Below are positions 44,896 through 56,631 of a DNA stretch of 64,000 nucleotides, in pieces; positions within the stretch are counted from its first letter, which is position 1; the number at the start of each line of letters is the position of its first letter. This DNA is from Dastarcus helophoroides. Its lineage: Eukaryota > Arthropoda > Insecta > Coleoptera > Bothrideridae. The position numbers and the translations under genes are program-made. The notes beneath the pieces are model-generated. The model did no database searches and had not been told where the DNA came from. It saw only the letters and a program-made list of their open reading frames with translations. The stretch covers positions 1,364,001-1,428,000 of the forward strand of contig CM053329.1 in assembly GCA_028583605.1 (NCBI GenBank), written 5' to 3'.

Positions 44896-47147
44896 CCGGG
44901 TGGCCAACTAAGAAAGGATGCCGGCTATATTTCAGCAACGAACAATCCCACAGTTTTGAGAAAAAAAATTCAATAAGAAAAGTGGCCCTGAAAAATCGCT
45001 GGAAAATATTTTTGAGGTTCTAAAATGACCGCTAGGTGGCGTAATACGTGAAGCTAAATAGAAAATTAGGATTTTCTCGAAATTTTGCTTAATTAAAGTA
45101 TATTAAAAATGCATGCATTGTAATCCTAGAGTAGTTTCAATATGTTTTTGTTCTACACTCTTTCTTCTATCTCTTAAAATAAAGTGGGGAGGCATCGAAA
45201 AAAAAAATTTTTAAATACCATTTACTTCAGTTAGCATCAATAAAATTTAACAAATTTAGTCTTTATAGAAAGAGTGTTTTTTCGTCTATCGAAAGCACTT
45301 TTATATGTTTTTATTTTAAAATTATTGTCGTTGTTACGGCGCGTTATATAAAATGGTAACACATTTCGTCGATTTTCTAAAAAAAATTAAATAGGAAGAT
45401 ATGTCAATGTTGATATCTTAAACTAAAGAATTGAAAGCCCTAGATATCAGTAAAAATCGCAACTCGATATCTTTTATCTAACCGGAGATATTGGCAAATA
45501 AAATTTCAGTAACGTAAAAGCTTGATGACGTTGTTTACCATTTAGAATACGAAATCGGAGAAGGTTTAGCATTTGTCGTACATAATATAAAAATAAGTAA
45601 TTAACATACTTAATGATCTAATAGTAATAACAGTGAATAATGTAAAAAAATTAACCGAAGAAACAATCTAATATTCAAAAAAGTAAAAAAAGACACTGCA
45701 TTACATTAAAAATGTTAAATGAATATCCTCTATTGACTGGAGCCCTAGATGTTCAAACTGATTGCAGCCCATCATTTTCATGCAGTGGATCCTCTGACGA
45801 ATGAACAACACTGCAATTTTAACTTTTACCTTTGACCATTCTACCCCTCTAAATATTGTTTCTTATTCTTTCGATCATGCCCTTTCTTTTGTAGACTTGA
45901 TGGCAAAAACAAGGTCTTCTATTCGCCTGACAAATAAAAATCAAGGCAAGTCAGATCTGGGGACCTGGATGGTCAAGAAAACTGACTTCTACTTCCTATC
46001 TACCTGCCACGTGGGCTTGGTTTTGAACGGTGGTTCAGCATATCCCCAAGTCATTAGCTATTGTTCTAGCACTTAAATGAGGATTAAATTTCACATATTC
46101 TAAAACATTTATAATATTTAGCTCGATGCCACCTCTACGTTGTCTTCCGAACATAGCAACATGCACATTTCCTGTGGTGCGTATGCAAGGTATCAGTCGA
46201 AGGAAAACTCTTTTACTTTGATTACGTTTTTCGGGATGCTGCGCGCGTAGATTTAGCAGCATCACTTGCATTTTCATGCATTCGAAATAAATGATAAGTT
46301 AGCAGGTCAAATGCTTCTTCATTTGTTTAAATCTTTTTAATTTTAAATATTGAAATATAAATCTTGTCCCCTGAAACCAATTTTTTATTTTATAAAGAAA
46401 TGTAAAAACGAAAATAACAATTCAGTTAGAAGAGCAGGTAGTAAATACATTTGCAACCTTAAAGATTTGCACTTTTTTATTTCATTTTCGCAATTAACTT
46501 TTGTCAAGGGCCACTTTACCAGTTTTGTAGACAAACTATGTGATTATTTATAACTTAAACTTTGTTTGTCAATATCTTCGGTTAGACAAAAGATATCGAG
46601 TTATGATTTTTACTGGTATTTAAGATATCCAAATTGACATATCATTCTATTTAATTTTTTTTAGAAAAACGGCGAAATTTGTTACCATTTTATATAACGC
46701 ACTGTAGCAGCGACAATAATTTTAGAATAAAAACACGTGTAACTGCCGTCGATAGACTAAATAGCACTCTTTCTATAAAGACTAAATTTGTTAAATTTCT
46801 TTAGGGCTAACTGAAGTAAATGGTATTTAAAAAAAATTTTTTTCGACGTCTCCCCGCCACTTTATTTTTAAAGACAGAACAAAAAGTGTAAAGCAAAACA
46901 AATCCATAATATTCTAGAATTACAATGCATGTATTTTCCATATACCTTAATTGGGCAAAATTTCAAGAAAATCCTAATTTTCTATTCAGTCTTACCTATT
47001 ACGCCACCTAGTGGTCATTTTAGAACTTCAAAAATATTTTCCATCGATTTTTCAGGGCCACTTTTCTTATTGAAATTTTTTCCCCAAAGCTGTAAAGTAA
47101 TTCGTTGCTGAGATATAGCCGGCGTCCTTTCTTAGTTGGCCACCCGG
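44896..47147 (-). mobile_element. Tc1-like element with ~620 bp terminal inverted repeats
   Basis: The termini CCGGGTGGCCAACTAAGAAA and the complement TTTCTTAGTTGGCCACCCGG are flanked by TA (44,894-44,895 and 47,148-47,149). The inverted arms span about 44,896-45,520 and 46,553-47,147, with blocks such as GGTGGCGTAATACG versus TATTACGCCACCTAG. Between the arms is a truncated transposase N-terminus on the minus strand and, at about 46,353-46,380, a 28 bp scrap of PLE terminal sequence. It shares its left target site with the PLE insertion. Confidence 0.8.
46035..46277 (-). pseudogene. Transposase helix-turn-helix N-terminus
   Basis: An 80-codon frame with FGRQRRGGIELNIINVLEYV and KFNPHLSARTIANDLGIC. 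The second phrase matches the first helix-turn-helix of insect IS630/Tc1-type transposases (xxNPxxSxRxIAxxLGIS). The frame ends at that helix and the catalytic domain is missing. The next region (45,800-46,030) contains only weak traces on the same strand. Confidence 0.6.
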
Positions 47148-47149
47148 TA

Positions 47150-48335
47150 CAAGATCCAGAATTTATTCTCAAACTTGGTTGCAGAGAGACGGTAGTGGTA
47201 ATTTAAAAACTAAAAACGGATTCTTTTATCAAGTCATCAGGAATATTCATCACATCATGTGTCCCTCGCAAAGGCTATGACCTTAAGGCTACGAGATCAC
47301 TTAAACTATTTTTCCGTATTTTGTTCATCAGTCGGAAAACCAAATTATTGTCAACAAACTTTCATTAAAAAAAATGTCCAAAATAAATCGGTCAACATCG
47401 ACCAGCGTCCTAGCGATTGCCTAGTCCACGTATACAGATTGTCCGCAGATTTCTGGACGATAAATATTTATGTTTTATGGAAAAAAGTTGAGAAGTTCAA
47501 TTTCCGAGTTATAACCCTTTAAAAGTGCAGGACAACTATTAGGTCCGGATCCCTTATTGGGTATAATGAATAAAAGTTATTTTACTTTCAAATTGTGCGC
47601 GGGCCCCCAAAGTACTTTTTCCAGGCCGCCTGGATGAAAAGGTGGTTCTGTTATTTATCAATTTTTACTTTGGACGACAAGAATCAAACTTTCGTCATTT
47701 CTGAAATTCACCAACCATCTCACCGCGCCATCACATAGTCCAACCGCCAATGCTTCTTCATCTCTGGGGACTTGTCAATGACCATTTACTTAACCAGTGG
47801 TCTTTTTCTACGATACAGCACATATCAAATAATTTCAAGAATTTTAGAAATCTGCCTGCTTCTTCAATCAAATGTAAATAAAAAACATGTTACACAAGCA
47901 ACAAGGGAATATACGTCCATCGTTAATCAGATGAGTTCTGACCATCCTTCTCAACTTAGTACAACTTTTAAACATTCTACCCAATGGACCATAAGTAGTG
48001 GTACACAAAGCAAGAGTGGATTTCTCTTATTAAAATAATGTGATTTAGCTGGCCTGTATATACTGTACTACTTATTAAGTATTTATTCAAGTTGCTCAGT
48101 GTCTGCATAATAAGGAACCACTATTTCCATTGTATACCATCATGTAAATTGCAAACGTAGAAAACTTGTAAATTTACTGAGCATCTTTCGTGCGACAAAC
48201 ATAAAATCTTTTTTACTTTTACAAGTTTCGTAGGAAACTGAGAATTGAGAGATAAATAACTAATTTTAAACACTGTTATTATTCATATTACGCACGCATT
48301 ATACTAGCTCTAATCATTCGATCCTTAACAAATAT
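47150..48335 (+). other. Intron; one copy of a dispersed repeat near 47,940-48,065
   Basis: No coding is supported. About 80 bp ending near 48,050 (GGACCATAAGTAGTGGTACA and AATAATGTGATTTAGCT) recur in opposite orientation at 51,222-51,292, marking a dispersed repeat family. Confidence 0.5.
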
Positions 48336-48338
48336 ACG

Positions 48339-48533
48339 GTGGGTTGCATTGAAAACTATCCACCCTAAATAAAATTTTGGGTCGTAATTTTTAGAAAAAA
48401 AAACACGTCAATAAACATAATCAGTGGGACATTTTTTGTCATATTTAAACTGATTGTGAGTGTTACTGATATCCCTGCACCTCAGTCCGACCCCTCCTAT
48501 AATTTTTTTGTAATAGGACACCGTATATTTTAT
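48339..48533. mobile_element. Probable short MITE
   Basis: The ends TACGGTGGGTTGCATTGAAA and the complement of AATAGGACACCGTA form a short imperfect inverted repeat (about 8-10 matching terminal bases) with TA at each edge. The left end resembles the CAGGGTG...TTGAAAAC-type ends at 8.5 and 11.4 kb. Confidence 0.4.
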
Positions 48534-49125
48534 AAAAATTTTTAATTCCTTTCAACCAGTATATTTCAAAAATGTATAATATTTGGGGTATCGAGTGAAT
48601 ATTTCTGGAGCTGCAGCTTTTGGAATTTTAAATAAGTAAGGATTAATCGAAAAAATTGAACATCGCATCAGCTTCAGCAATTTTATTGTCATGGAATTAA
48701 AATGAAAAAAAGAGTAGTACCTGTTCAAACTGATTTACGTTGACCGATATACGACGATATAATCTAGCTTCAAAGACACCCCTAACATTACTCTTAATAA
48801 CATATCTTGGGTTAATTTTCGACTTTCATCAATAATTCTTTTCCTAACTTTTATGGATTTTAGTTGTGTTGTATAGATTTTTGTTTTTAAATAGCAGAAC
48901 TAACAGAAAGAAATCCAAGTAACCTATCATGGCACCTCTTGTACCTGCCTCCCTCCAGATATTCATAAATTTCTTCTTATTGTCTTGCTTTTTCTTGTTT
49001 TTGTCTTGTTTCTGTTGCAAGAACAATACAAGAAGTCCTTTTTGTAAGATCAAAATAGCTTGTCAAAAAATTAACAAAAATCAAGATTTTTTGCTTTTTT
49101 TCAATATTTTCTTAAAATTAAATTA
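48534..49125 (+). other. Intron sequence, nothing recognised
   Basis: AT-rich DNA without supported features. Confidence 0.4.
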
Positions 49126-49129
49126 GTTT

Positions 49130-50290
49130 CTAGAACAGTGTTTTTAAACTTTTGAATATACAATTCTTTTACAACTAATAAAGTTTGGCTCCCTTCTCAA
49201 ATTAAAATTTGGAAAAAATTGAAATTTCAGAAAATATCAAACCTAAAAGAAAAAGTTGTTCAGTGTTTTTCTCAAAATGACACAATGTAAAATATCCAAA
49301 ATTTAAAAAAACATTTGATTTTGCATTTAGATTTTGCTTCTCAGAAATTTTGAACCTTTTTAATTTTATTTTCTAAATTTCAATTTTCAATTCAATATTT
49401 CGATTTTTTTTCTCAAAATTAGAATTTTAGCCGCAAAACGCTTACTTTAACTCGGTTTTTTCTAAACGTTTTGACTTTATTCCCAAAATTGTTTCCAGTA
49501 AACTCAGGTATCTTAGAGTTCGAATTTGAACTCGAAGTTTCAAAAAGCATTTTTTTAAGGAATTTCGGAAACAAAGTCGAAAGTCTAAATTTAAAGTCCA
49601 AAAGGTCGACTCTGGATTCTAATATTAAGTAAAAACATTACACTCATTTAGAATCAAAAATTTGGAATTTGAGAAAAACTTAACATTTTTTGAAAAAACT
49701 CGAATTTCCTCAAAATATTGAAATTTCTGATTTCAGCCTAAAATTTTTGATCTTACATTTTTAAATTTTCTTTAAGTGTTTCGAATTTTCCATAATTTGT
49801 TATTTTTTCTAATAATCTTAATTTTTTCTCCAAATTTTTCTATTTCAATTGTTTGCGCATACTGCATATACTATCGCAATTTTAGGAATAAAATCTAAAA
49901 TTTGGGCATAACGTCGAAAATTTCAAATTTAAACTTAAAATTTTAACTGAAATCATCAAATTTGATAAATTAGAAATTCTATGAAAAGTTCAGAATGTCC
50001 AAATAAAATGTTTAACGGCTAAGGATTTTCCCAAAATTTGCAATTTTTCGAATCGTTATTAAAAAGTTGAATTTTTCCTAGAAAATCAAATCAACTTGAA
50101 ATTTTAAGTATAAACTGACATTTTGAGATTTCGCTAATAAAATAGATTTTCCAGGAAAAAAAACACACGAAATTATTTCTAAAACGATGCTTTTAATTTT
50201 AAGTAAAAAAGATTATTTTTTAATTTCATATTTTCCCGAAATTTCAATTTTCATTTAAAGTTTTTCATGTTTTTGTAAATTTTGGGTGAG
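49130..50290. repeat. AT-rich degenerate array with a hAT-like left edge
   Basis: The edge CAGTGTTTTTAAACTTTTGA (49,137-49,156) resembles hAT termini. It is followed by 1.1 kb of AAAATTTCGAATTTTTTC-like phrases, now mainly in the orientation opposite to that of 22.4-23.7 kb. No right end was identified. Confidence 0.5.
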
Positions 50291-50880
50291 CCAACATTTT
50301 TTATCTTCTATTTATTCTTTTTCTTTTGTCTTTACATCTTTTATACATTATGTGGTTTTTAAGCTGATCGTGTCGTACTTAATTTTGAATCTGTGTTGTT
50401 GTTGCTCATGGACTCATGCGCAAAACAAAGAAGCCAGCAAAAACAAGAAAATGCAAGATTTGCTAGCAAGTCAACATCAAACCAGCAAGAAATTGGCAAG
50501 CCAAGGAGTAAATCAACCTCTTGTCTTGCTCCAACAAATCAAAATTTATGTTCAAAAATAAATATGTGGGAAATTACCTTTTTCGTGTAAAGGGATTGAA
50601 TTTATCTTCAAATATCTGCTTTGACCACCCAGACTATTAAAATTTCTTTTGCGGACTCGGAGATCATATCTCACATCTCTCTCTATGTTAGAAAATAAAT
50701 TAAGTCTTAATTTTTTGGATTTTCTTTACTGAGATTTTCAAAATTTAGGTAATAATATTATCAGCAAAGTAATATTTGACGTAAATTAGTTTCAAAGCTG
50801 TCTTATGATTACTTTTTTCAAGCTTACTTCGCAAATTTAATATCTTAGTAATTTAAAACAAAGGCACGTCAAGCTTTAAA
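50291..50880 (+). other. Intron sequence, nothing recognised
   Basis: Less AT-biased stretch with two overlapping chance frames (50,286-50,590); neither resembles a known family. Confidence 0.35.
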
Positions 50881-51600
50881 GGTAAATATCTTGGAAACGG
50901 TTGCTCGTATCAACTTTCAGAAAGTACACCTTTTTTACGTAAAACATATGGAGAAATAAAATAACCCATTTAAAATTAATATACGTGGGTACACAAAAAA
51001 GTTATGATGATTTAGAATTATGCAGGATAGCGCCGGTAGCGTCCCCTAACAGCTATTGGTAATGTGTGAGCAAATTAGAGTTTGTCGACTTAAGAAACCC
51101 CCTTGTGCCAAATTTCGTGCCTACATTAAATTCATTCCATAATTATACGAAAAAATCGATTATTTTTTTCAACTTTGACACCCTGTATCTCGGTTAATAT
51201 CGACTTTTGGTATAAGGTAAATGTAGCTAAATCACATTATTTTTATTCGAAAAATCCACCACTGCTCTGTGTACCATTACTTATGGTCCATCCTGTAGAT
51301 AGCAAAAGAAATCTTGTTTTATGCATCACTAGTACTGACCGACTCAAATTTAACTTATCATTCCGAAACGGGTTGTTGCTAGAAGAATTTTGAAATACAT
51401 TTATCCATACCTCATTGTAGTCCCCAACAGGAATCCAAAACACTAATAAAATACAACGTTTCCTATTTCAGAAAAATAGGAAAGGTTTTTTCTAAAATGA
51501 CGATCTAAAAAGTTATTTAAAAAGATAATTTTCATTGAATTAAAACCAATTGCATGTCACAAATTTTTATTACACCGCCCAGTATATAAAGAACATTATA
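50881..51600. repeat. Dispersed repeat with transposon-like end
   Basis: The right edge TACACCGCCCAGTATAT (51,572-51,588) is of MITE type. The inner part (51,222-51,292) is the inverted counterpart of the copy at 47.98-48.05 kb. The phrase ACACCCTGTATCTCGG at 51,179 is common in insect repeats. The left edge is undefined. Confidence 0.45.
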
Positions 51601-51906
51601 CATAGTGCCTGGTTAGTTTAATAGTTTGAATAAGTTGTTATCCTATAAATTCTGCCAAATTAAGCTCATTAACTAATTAATACGGAATAATAACCAGATA
51701 GCATACATTAAGCACAATATCCAGATTAATTACTTTTTGGTAACATACATACATAGCTTATTTTTTATAGTGGAGTAGAATTTTTATTCATGGAAAATGA
51801 AAGCAAATTCATATATTCTATTAAATACTTAAATCTTGCAGATTATACAATATTACAGAGCAATTTTTCAAATTTCACAATCACAATGTAATATTTTAAA
51901 TTTCAG
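51601..51906 (+). other. End of the last testican intron
   Basis: AT-rich sequence ending in the acceptor AAATTTCAG at 51,906. Confidence 0.5.
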
Positions 51907-52034
51907 AGGCAATCACCAACAAAGCCGGTACAACTACAAAGCAACTAAGCAGCAATTCAGTGGGCAGTAGCGACGATGAAGACGATGTAGATCAAGATAT
52001 TGAAGGTAGCGCAGATCATCCAGAAGACTATTAG
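51907..52034 (+). CDS. Testican exon H: acidic C-terminal tail and stop
   Basis: Encodes EAITNKAGTTTKQLSSNSVG, SSDDEDDVDQD and IEGSADHPEDY before TAG. An acidic tail with Ser sites for glycosaminoglycan is the hallmark of the testican C-terminus. The expected Ser-Gly attachment dipeptide is not present: the candidate reads EGSAD. Thr/Ser-rich TTTKQLSSNS could be O-glycosylated. Phase matches exon G. Confidence 0.85.
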
Positions 52035-53450
52035 TTTGTTAGAAACTTATGTTGCCTCGTCATAAAACACTTCTATTGATTTATAAAGCTTCTACATTTT
52101 TTGTACGTATATATCAGATATCTCCAGTCATAATCATGTCAATGTATCATATTTCTTTATTTTGTAAAATTACCTCAAATTCGAGGTAGAAGTGTAGTAG
52201 GCAATATCATGTTGTTTTATAATGTGCTTCATATTTTTCCAATATACATTCCAACGTGTGCTGAGGCTTCTCTATTAGGAAGTATTCAGGAAGTACTATT
52301 AATTATTCCTTTTAGTTGAGTTTCTTAGAGTTTATTTTTGTAAATATTTATTTTACGTGATTTTAAGCAATTAATTTAGATATGTCTTAAATTGTCTTCT
52401 ATGCCAATTGAAACTAAGAATAGCATAACTGAGTTAAAGAAAATTTGGGCTGTTTTTGATATTTAGAGGACAATCTAAGCAGATGTATTTAGTATATTAA
52501 TTATAAGATAAGTGAACGTTTCTTATCGATGGCAGAAATATATCTAAATGAGCTCCTATTATTTTTGTTAATTTATACAATGATTGTAGTCCTCCAATGA
52601 ATCTTCAAAAATCAAAATTTTCAATTATGTCTAATTTGGAGCTGACAATTTAATCAAATAGGAATATAGAACCTAAGATAGGAGCTTTTTTATATATCCT
52701 TAAGATTTTGTTTCAATGAATAAAATGTATAGTCAATATGGTTAATAGAGTGTTTGCTTTTCTCAGCAAACATTTACCTTAATTTTGTTTTATTTTTTAT
52801 ATGTATATTTTTTTGATACTCTAGAAATAGTATTCTGAATGCAATTGCTTCTGAGATAAACTCCCGTAAAACACTTATTATGCATTTATGTATTAGAAAT
52901 TGTAATGATTGTTAAATTTAGAAATTATTTATGTGATTTTGGTGTCCAGTCTGTTTAGAATAAATAATACTAATAATATATTGTTTTCTGATAATTGTCT
53001 ATAAAGTATTGTATTGAATAAAAATGAGTCTTTTATATTATAACGGCAATTATGCTTATTTTGAATGTTAGGTTTGGAATTTAACAGAATTATTCCCCTG
53101 TGTAATACAATATATGACATCACACAAACTTTAAGCCATGTATATAATTGACATACTATACATTAATACCAAATATTTCACTGATAGTTATTATAATAAT
53201 CATACTTTCAGATAACTTGTCTTCAAACTTAAGTTATTAAAAGGTCATATACATATAACAGGTGTAATAAGGTTTACTGTGTAAGCATAAAAACATTGTT
53301 ATTGATTTTTGCATAAAATATTTTCCTTAATTTATCATAATTCTGACAAATACATGATACTGAAATTAGGTAGCAATACCTATTTGCACATATTACAGTT
53401 GAATATACTTATTGTATGTTTTTAACATATTTAATAAAAATTAGAGCTTA
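52035..53450 (+). other. Testican 3' UTR with several polyadenylation signals
   Basis: Non-coding sequence after the stop. AATAAA-type signals occur at about 52,720, 52,960, 53,016 and 53,431, so the transcript could end at about 52,740 or use a distal site at about 53,450. No other gene is seen. Confidence 0.5.
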
Positions 53451-54060
53451 CTGTGTATTTTCACTTTCATCTCCTTTAATTACCAGAAGAAATGTAAAAA
53501 CCTTCAAATTTTTACACAACGAAAGCAAAACGATAACTTTTAAAATAAGGGTGATTGGAAGGAGGACCCTCCATATTTAAACGAGGTGTAGAGGAAACAA
53601 GAGTAAATTAGAAAGTCTAATAAACATATGGTCAAATTTCAAGGGTTACTGAGATAACAAAGAATATATGTATTTTTTTTTGGCTATTTTGTGAGCATGT
53701 ATTATTAGATATTTTATTTTGTGCAAGCTGCGCACAAGATATTAGTAATTGTTATTTTTATACTAATTATTTGACCCAGTTGTAAAAAATAATTGTCTAG
53801 CTCGACGTGGAGATTTTGAATTTTAGAAAAATAATTGCGCAGATTTACTAGACGATTTGCCAATGTATATGCGCAGGGTAGTTTTTAAAACCTGTCATGG
53901 GCTAACCCTTTTATTTGAAATTATAGGCTAGTAATTGCAAAGTTGTAGGATATAACTTGACTAAGAAAACTGTATCAATAAAGCTTTTCTATCTTGCCAT
54001 ATTTCTTCGGTACATACTAAAACAACATAGTTTTTTAATGGCAACAAAGCATTTTTAACA
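53451..54060. other. Intergenic, nothing recognised
   Basis: AT-rich sequence; another AATAAA at about 53,978 but no gene support. Confidence 0.35.
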
Positions 54061-54530
54061 TAGCTTGATAGTAGAAACCGACCGAAGTTTTAATTTCGGT
54101 TCTGCTTTGGGATAGTTTCGACTAAAAACCCGGTTTCGGTCGCAATTTCGGTTTCGGCCCTAAATAGGCCGAGACTTCAGCTTAGCCGAGATTTTAATTT
54201 TTCAGTTAATGTGCGGATTTAAAAAATAAAATTTCGAAAAAAAATTCTTTATTTAAAAAAGGAATCTTAGATTTCACCCTATAAGTACTTATTTCGTTTT
54301 TAAAGTTGTTATTTTGGTAAAAAAATAATATCACTTTTAAGATCAAAGTAAAAACATTCAGAGAAAAGTTGACATTTTGGAAAAAAATCTAAAAGTTAGT
54401 AATAATAATAATATATTCTCAAATTTTTGAGTTTACAATGTTAACACGGAATTTTTAAAAAACTTTTCAGACCACAAAAATTGAAAGCTGTTTCAAACAA
54501 TTAAATTTCAAAACAAATTTTCCAGAATTA

Positions 54531-55234
54531 CGAGGGTTAATCAAATATCAACCGGAATTTGTTTTTAAAAGTTTATTGGTACAAGATACATATATGAAAG
54601 TTATTAATCATTTTTCTACATAATCTCCTGATTTTGTTATGCATTTTTCCCAACGGATTGAGAGTTTTTTAATACCATCATCATAAAACATATGATAAAC
54701 GCATGGTAATAAGTCAAGACTATAAGGAGCATGTTCTAATGCTTTTCCGCCTAATGCACGTTTTGTTTCATCCAATAGCTAGCAGTGGTAGGCAGAATTA
54801 ACCGTACGACCTTCGGTCACCTTCCAAAAGGCGTTGAACAGCGTTAATCTTGTCCGCGGTCACATTGGCCAAGGACGACGGGCATGGGGTTCATTTTCAA
54901 CTTGAGTTCGTCGTTCCAAAAATTGTTTATGCCATTCATACATTTGAATTTTTTCAAACAAGTATCCCCAAACTGTGCTAGAGTCTAGGAAGAATTTTCG
55001 GCGGGCTTTTACACCTTCAACGCCAAGAAATTTAATATTAATGCGCTGCGCAGCGTGAGGATGAACCTCTTGCTCACTCATTGTATTTACAACTGACGAA
55101 CAACGAGAACGGAATTCGTTTGAGCGCAGAAAGTCACGTGATAGCCTCACCTAACATGTTAAGAGTATACGCACACTCCCGATGCCCTCATAGCGACATG
55201 GTAGAAATTCCGGTTCATATTTGATTTACCCTCG
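54531..55234 (-). mobile_element. Internally deleted mariner
   Basis: The inverted ends CGAGGGTTAATCAAATATCA and the complement of TATTTGATTTACCCTCG are flanked by TA (54,529-54,530 and 55,235-55,236). They match over about 30 bp (ACCGGAATTT continues). Length is about 704 bp against about 1.3 kb for a full mariner. Confidence 0.88.
54560..55085 (-). pseudogene. Mariner transposase with central deletion
   Basis: The minus strand opens with MSEQEVHPHAAQRINIKFL at about 55,081, the typical mariner start, and runs through a helix-turn-helix (WHKQFLERRTQVENEPHA) to about 54,860. The frame then jumps to KINAVQRLLEGDRR and later to C-terminal phrases broken by stops (down to about 54,560). The catalytic D,D34D core is missing, so it is non-functional. 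Confidence 0.8.
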
Positions 55235-56631
55235 TAGGTGTTTTAAAGTTTCGAGAAAAAAAGTAAAATTAACTTTAAATTTCTTTTAAAAAAAGTGTAA
55301 ATTTCGGGTTTTTAGTAGAAGTTTTCGACGAAAATTTAAAAATTTGAAATTTAAACTTGGAATTATGCCAAGAGATTCAAAATTTTGAAAAAATCCTTAA
55401 GATTTCGAATTTACGACCAAATTTTCGATTTAATTTCCAAAAATTCGATTTCAAACTCGAATATTTGTTTTTTTTTTTAAGTTCCTATGGTTAAATTCGA
55501 GATTTCCTTAGATCTCAAATTTTAGAAAAATCCAATATTTTAAATTTACTCGAATATTCTAGAAAAAAATGAAAAATTTCAAGGTTACACTTGATACTTT
55601 AAAAAATAATAATGAATTAATTTTTTCCAGATACTGACTTTTTTCTATCCAAATTTCAACACTAAATTTAAAATTTATAAACAGAACTAGCTACTAACTA
55701 AATAATTCTCGGATCATCTTTGTTTGAAGAATTCGATTTTTATTGAAAATTTGGAATTTTTTTGATAACTTTGGACTTTTAAAATATCCACTCTTTCCAA
55801 AATATCCACATTTTTTCCTTCGACTCTTAAAATGCCAGCTTTTTCTTGAAATGTTGACTAAACTTTGAAAATTTTAACTTTTTCCGAGATGAATTTTTTT
55901 TGAAAATTCCAATTTCTTTGGAATTCTGGGTTTTTGTCTTTGTTAAGTTTTCGAAAATTCAACGTTTTTGAAAATTTCCTTTTTAACGTTTCAAATTTTT
56001 TAAACATTTTGACTATCTCAAATTCTTGATTTTTTTGAAAAATTTTAACTTTCTTTACATATTTGACCCTATTTTTGAAAATGTGGGCCTTTTATCAAAA
56101 TACCCATCTGACTCAAAATTTCACTTTTATTTGAAAATCTGACTTTCTAAATTCGATTTTTTCAAAACATTCCAATTCTTTGTAAAAATTTGAATATTTT
56201 AAAATTTCGACTTTTGAAAACATTTACTCCCTTGAAATGTTTATTTTTTTGTAATTTCGGCTTTCCTTAAAATTACGATTTTTTTTAATCTTTCGACTTC
56301 ATAATTTGAAAATTTAAAATTTCCAATTATCCATTTTTTTTAATTTCCCTTTTTTTTCAAACTTAAATTAATTTTTTTGATTTCAACCCTTTTACAGTTT
56401 CGCTTCTCTTTAAGATTTTCATTTCTATTCGAATTTTTTGAAAATTTTTACAAACAAATTTTTTTGAGAATTTAGACAACAAAAATTTCAATTTTTTTCC
56501 TAAAGTTTCGATTTAGACTTATTTCTGAAAATTTTCCCTTTTTGAAATATTGGATTTTTTTCCAAGATTTCGATTATTAAACTTTTTTCAGAATTTTCAC
56601 TTTTTTTTAAATTGAACTTTTCATTATTATA

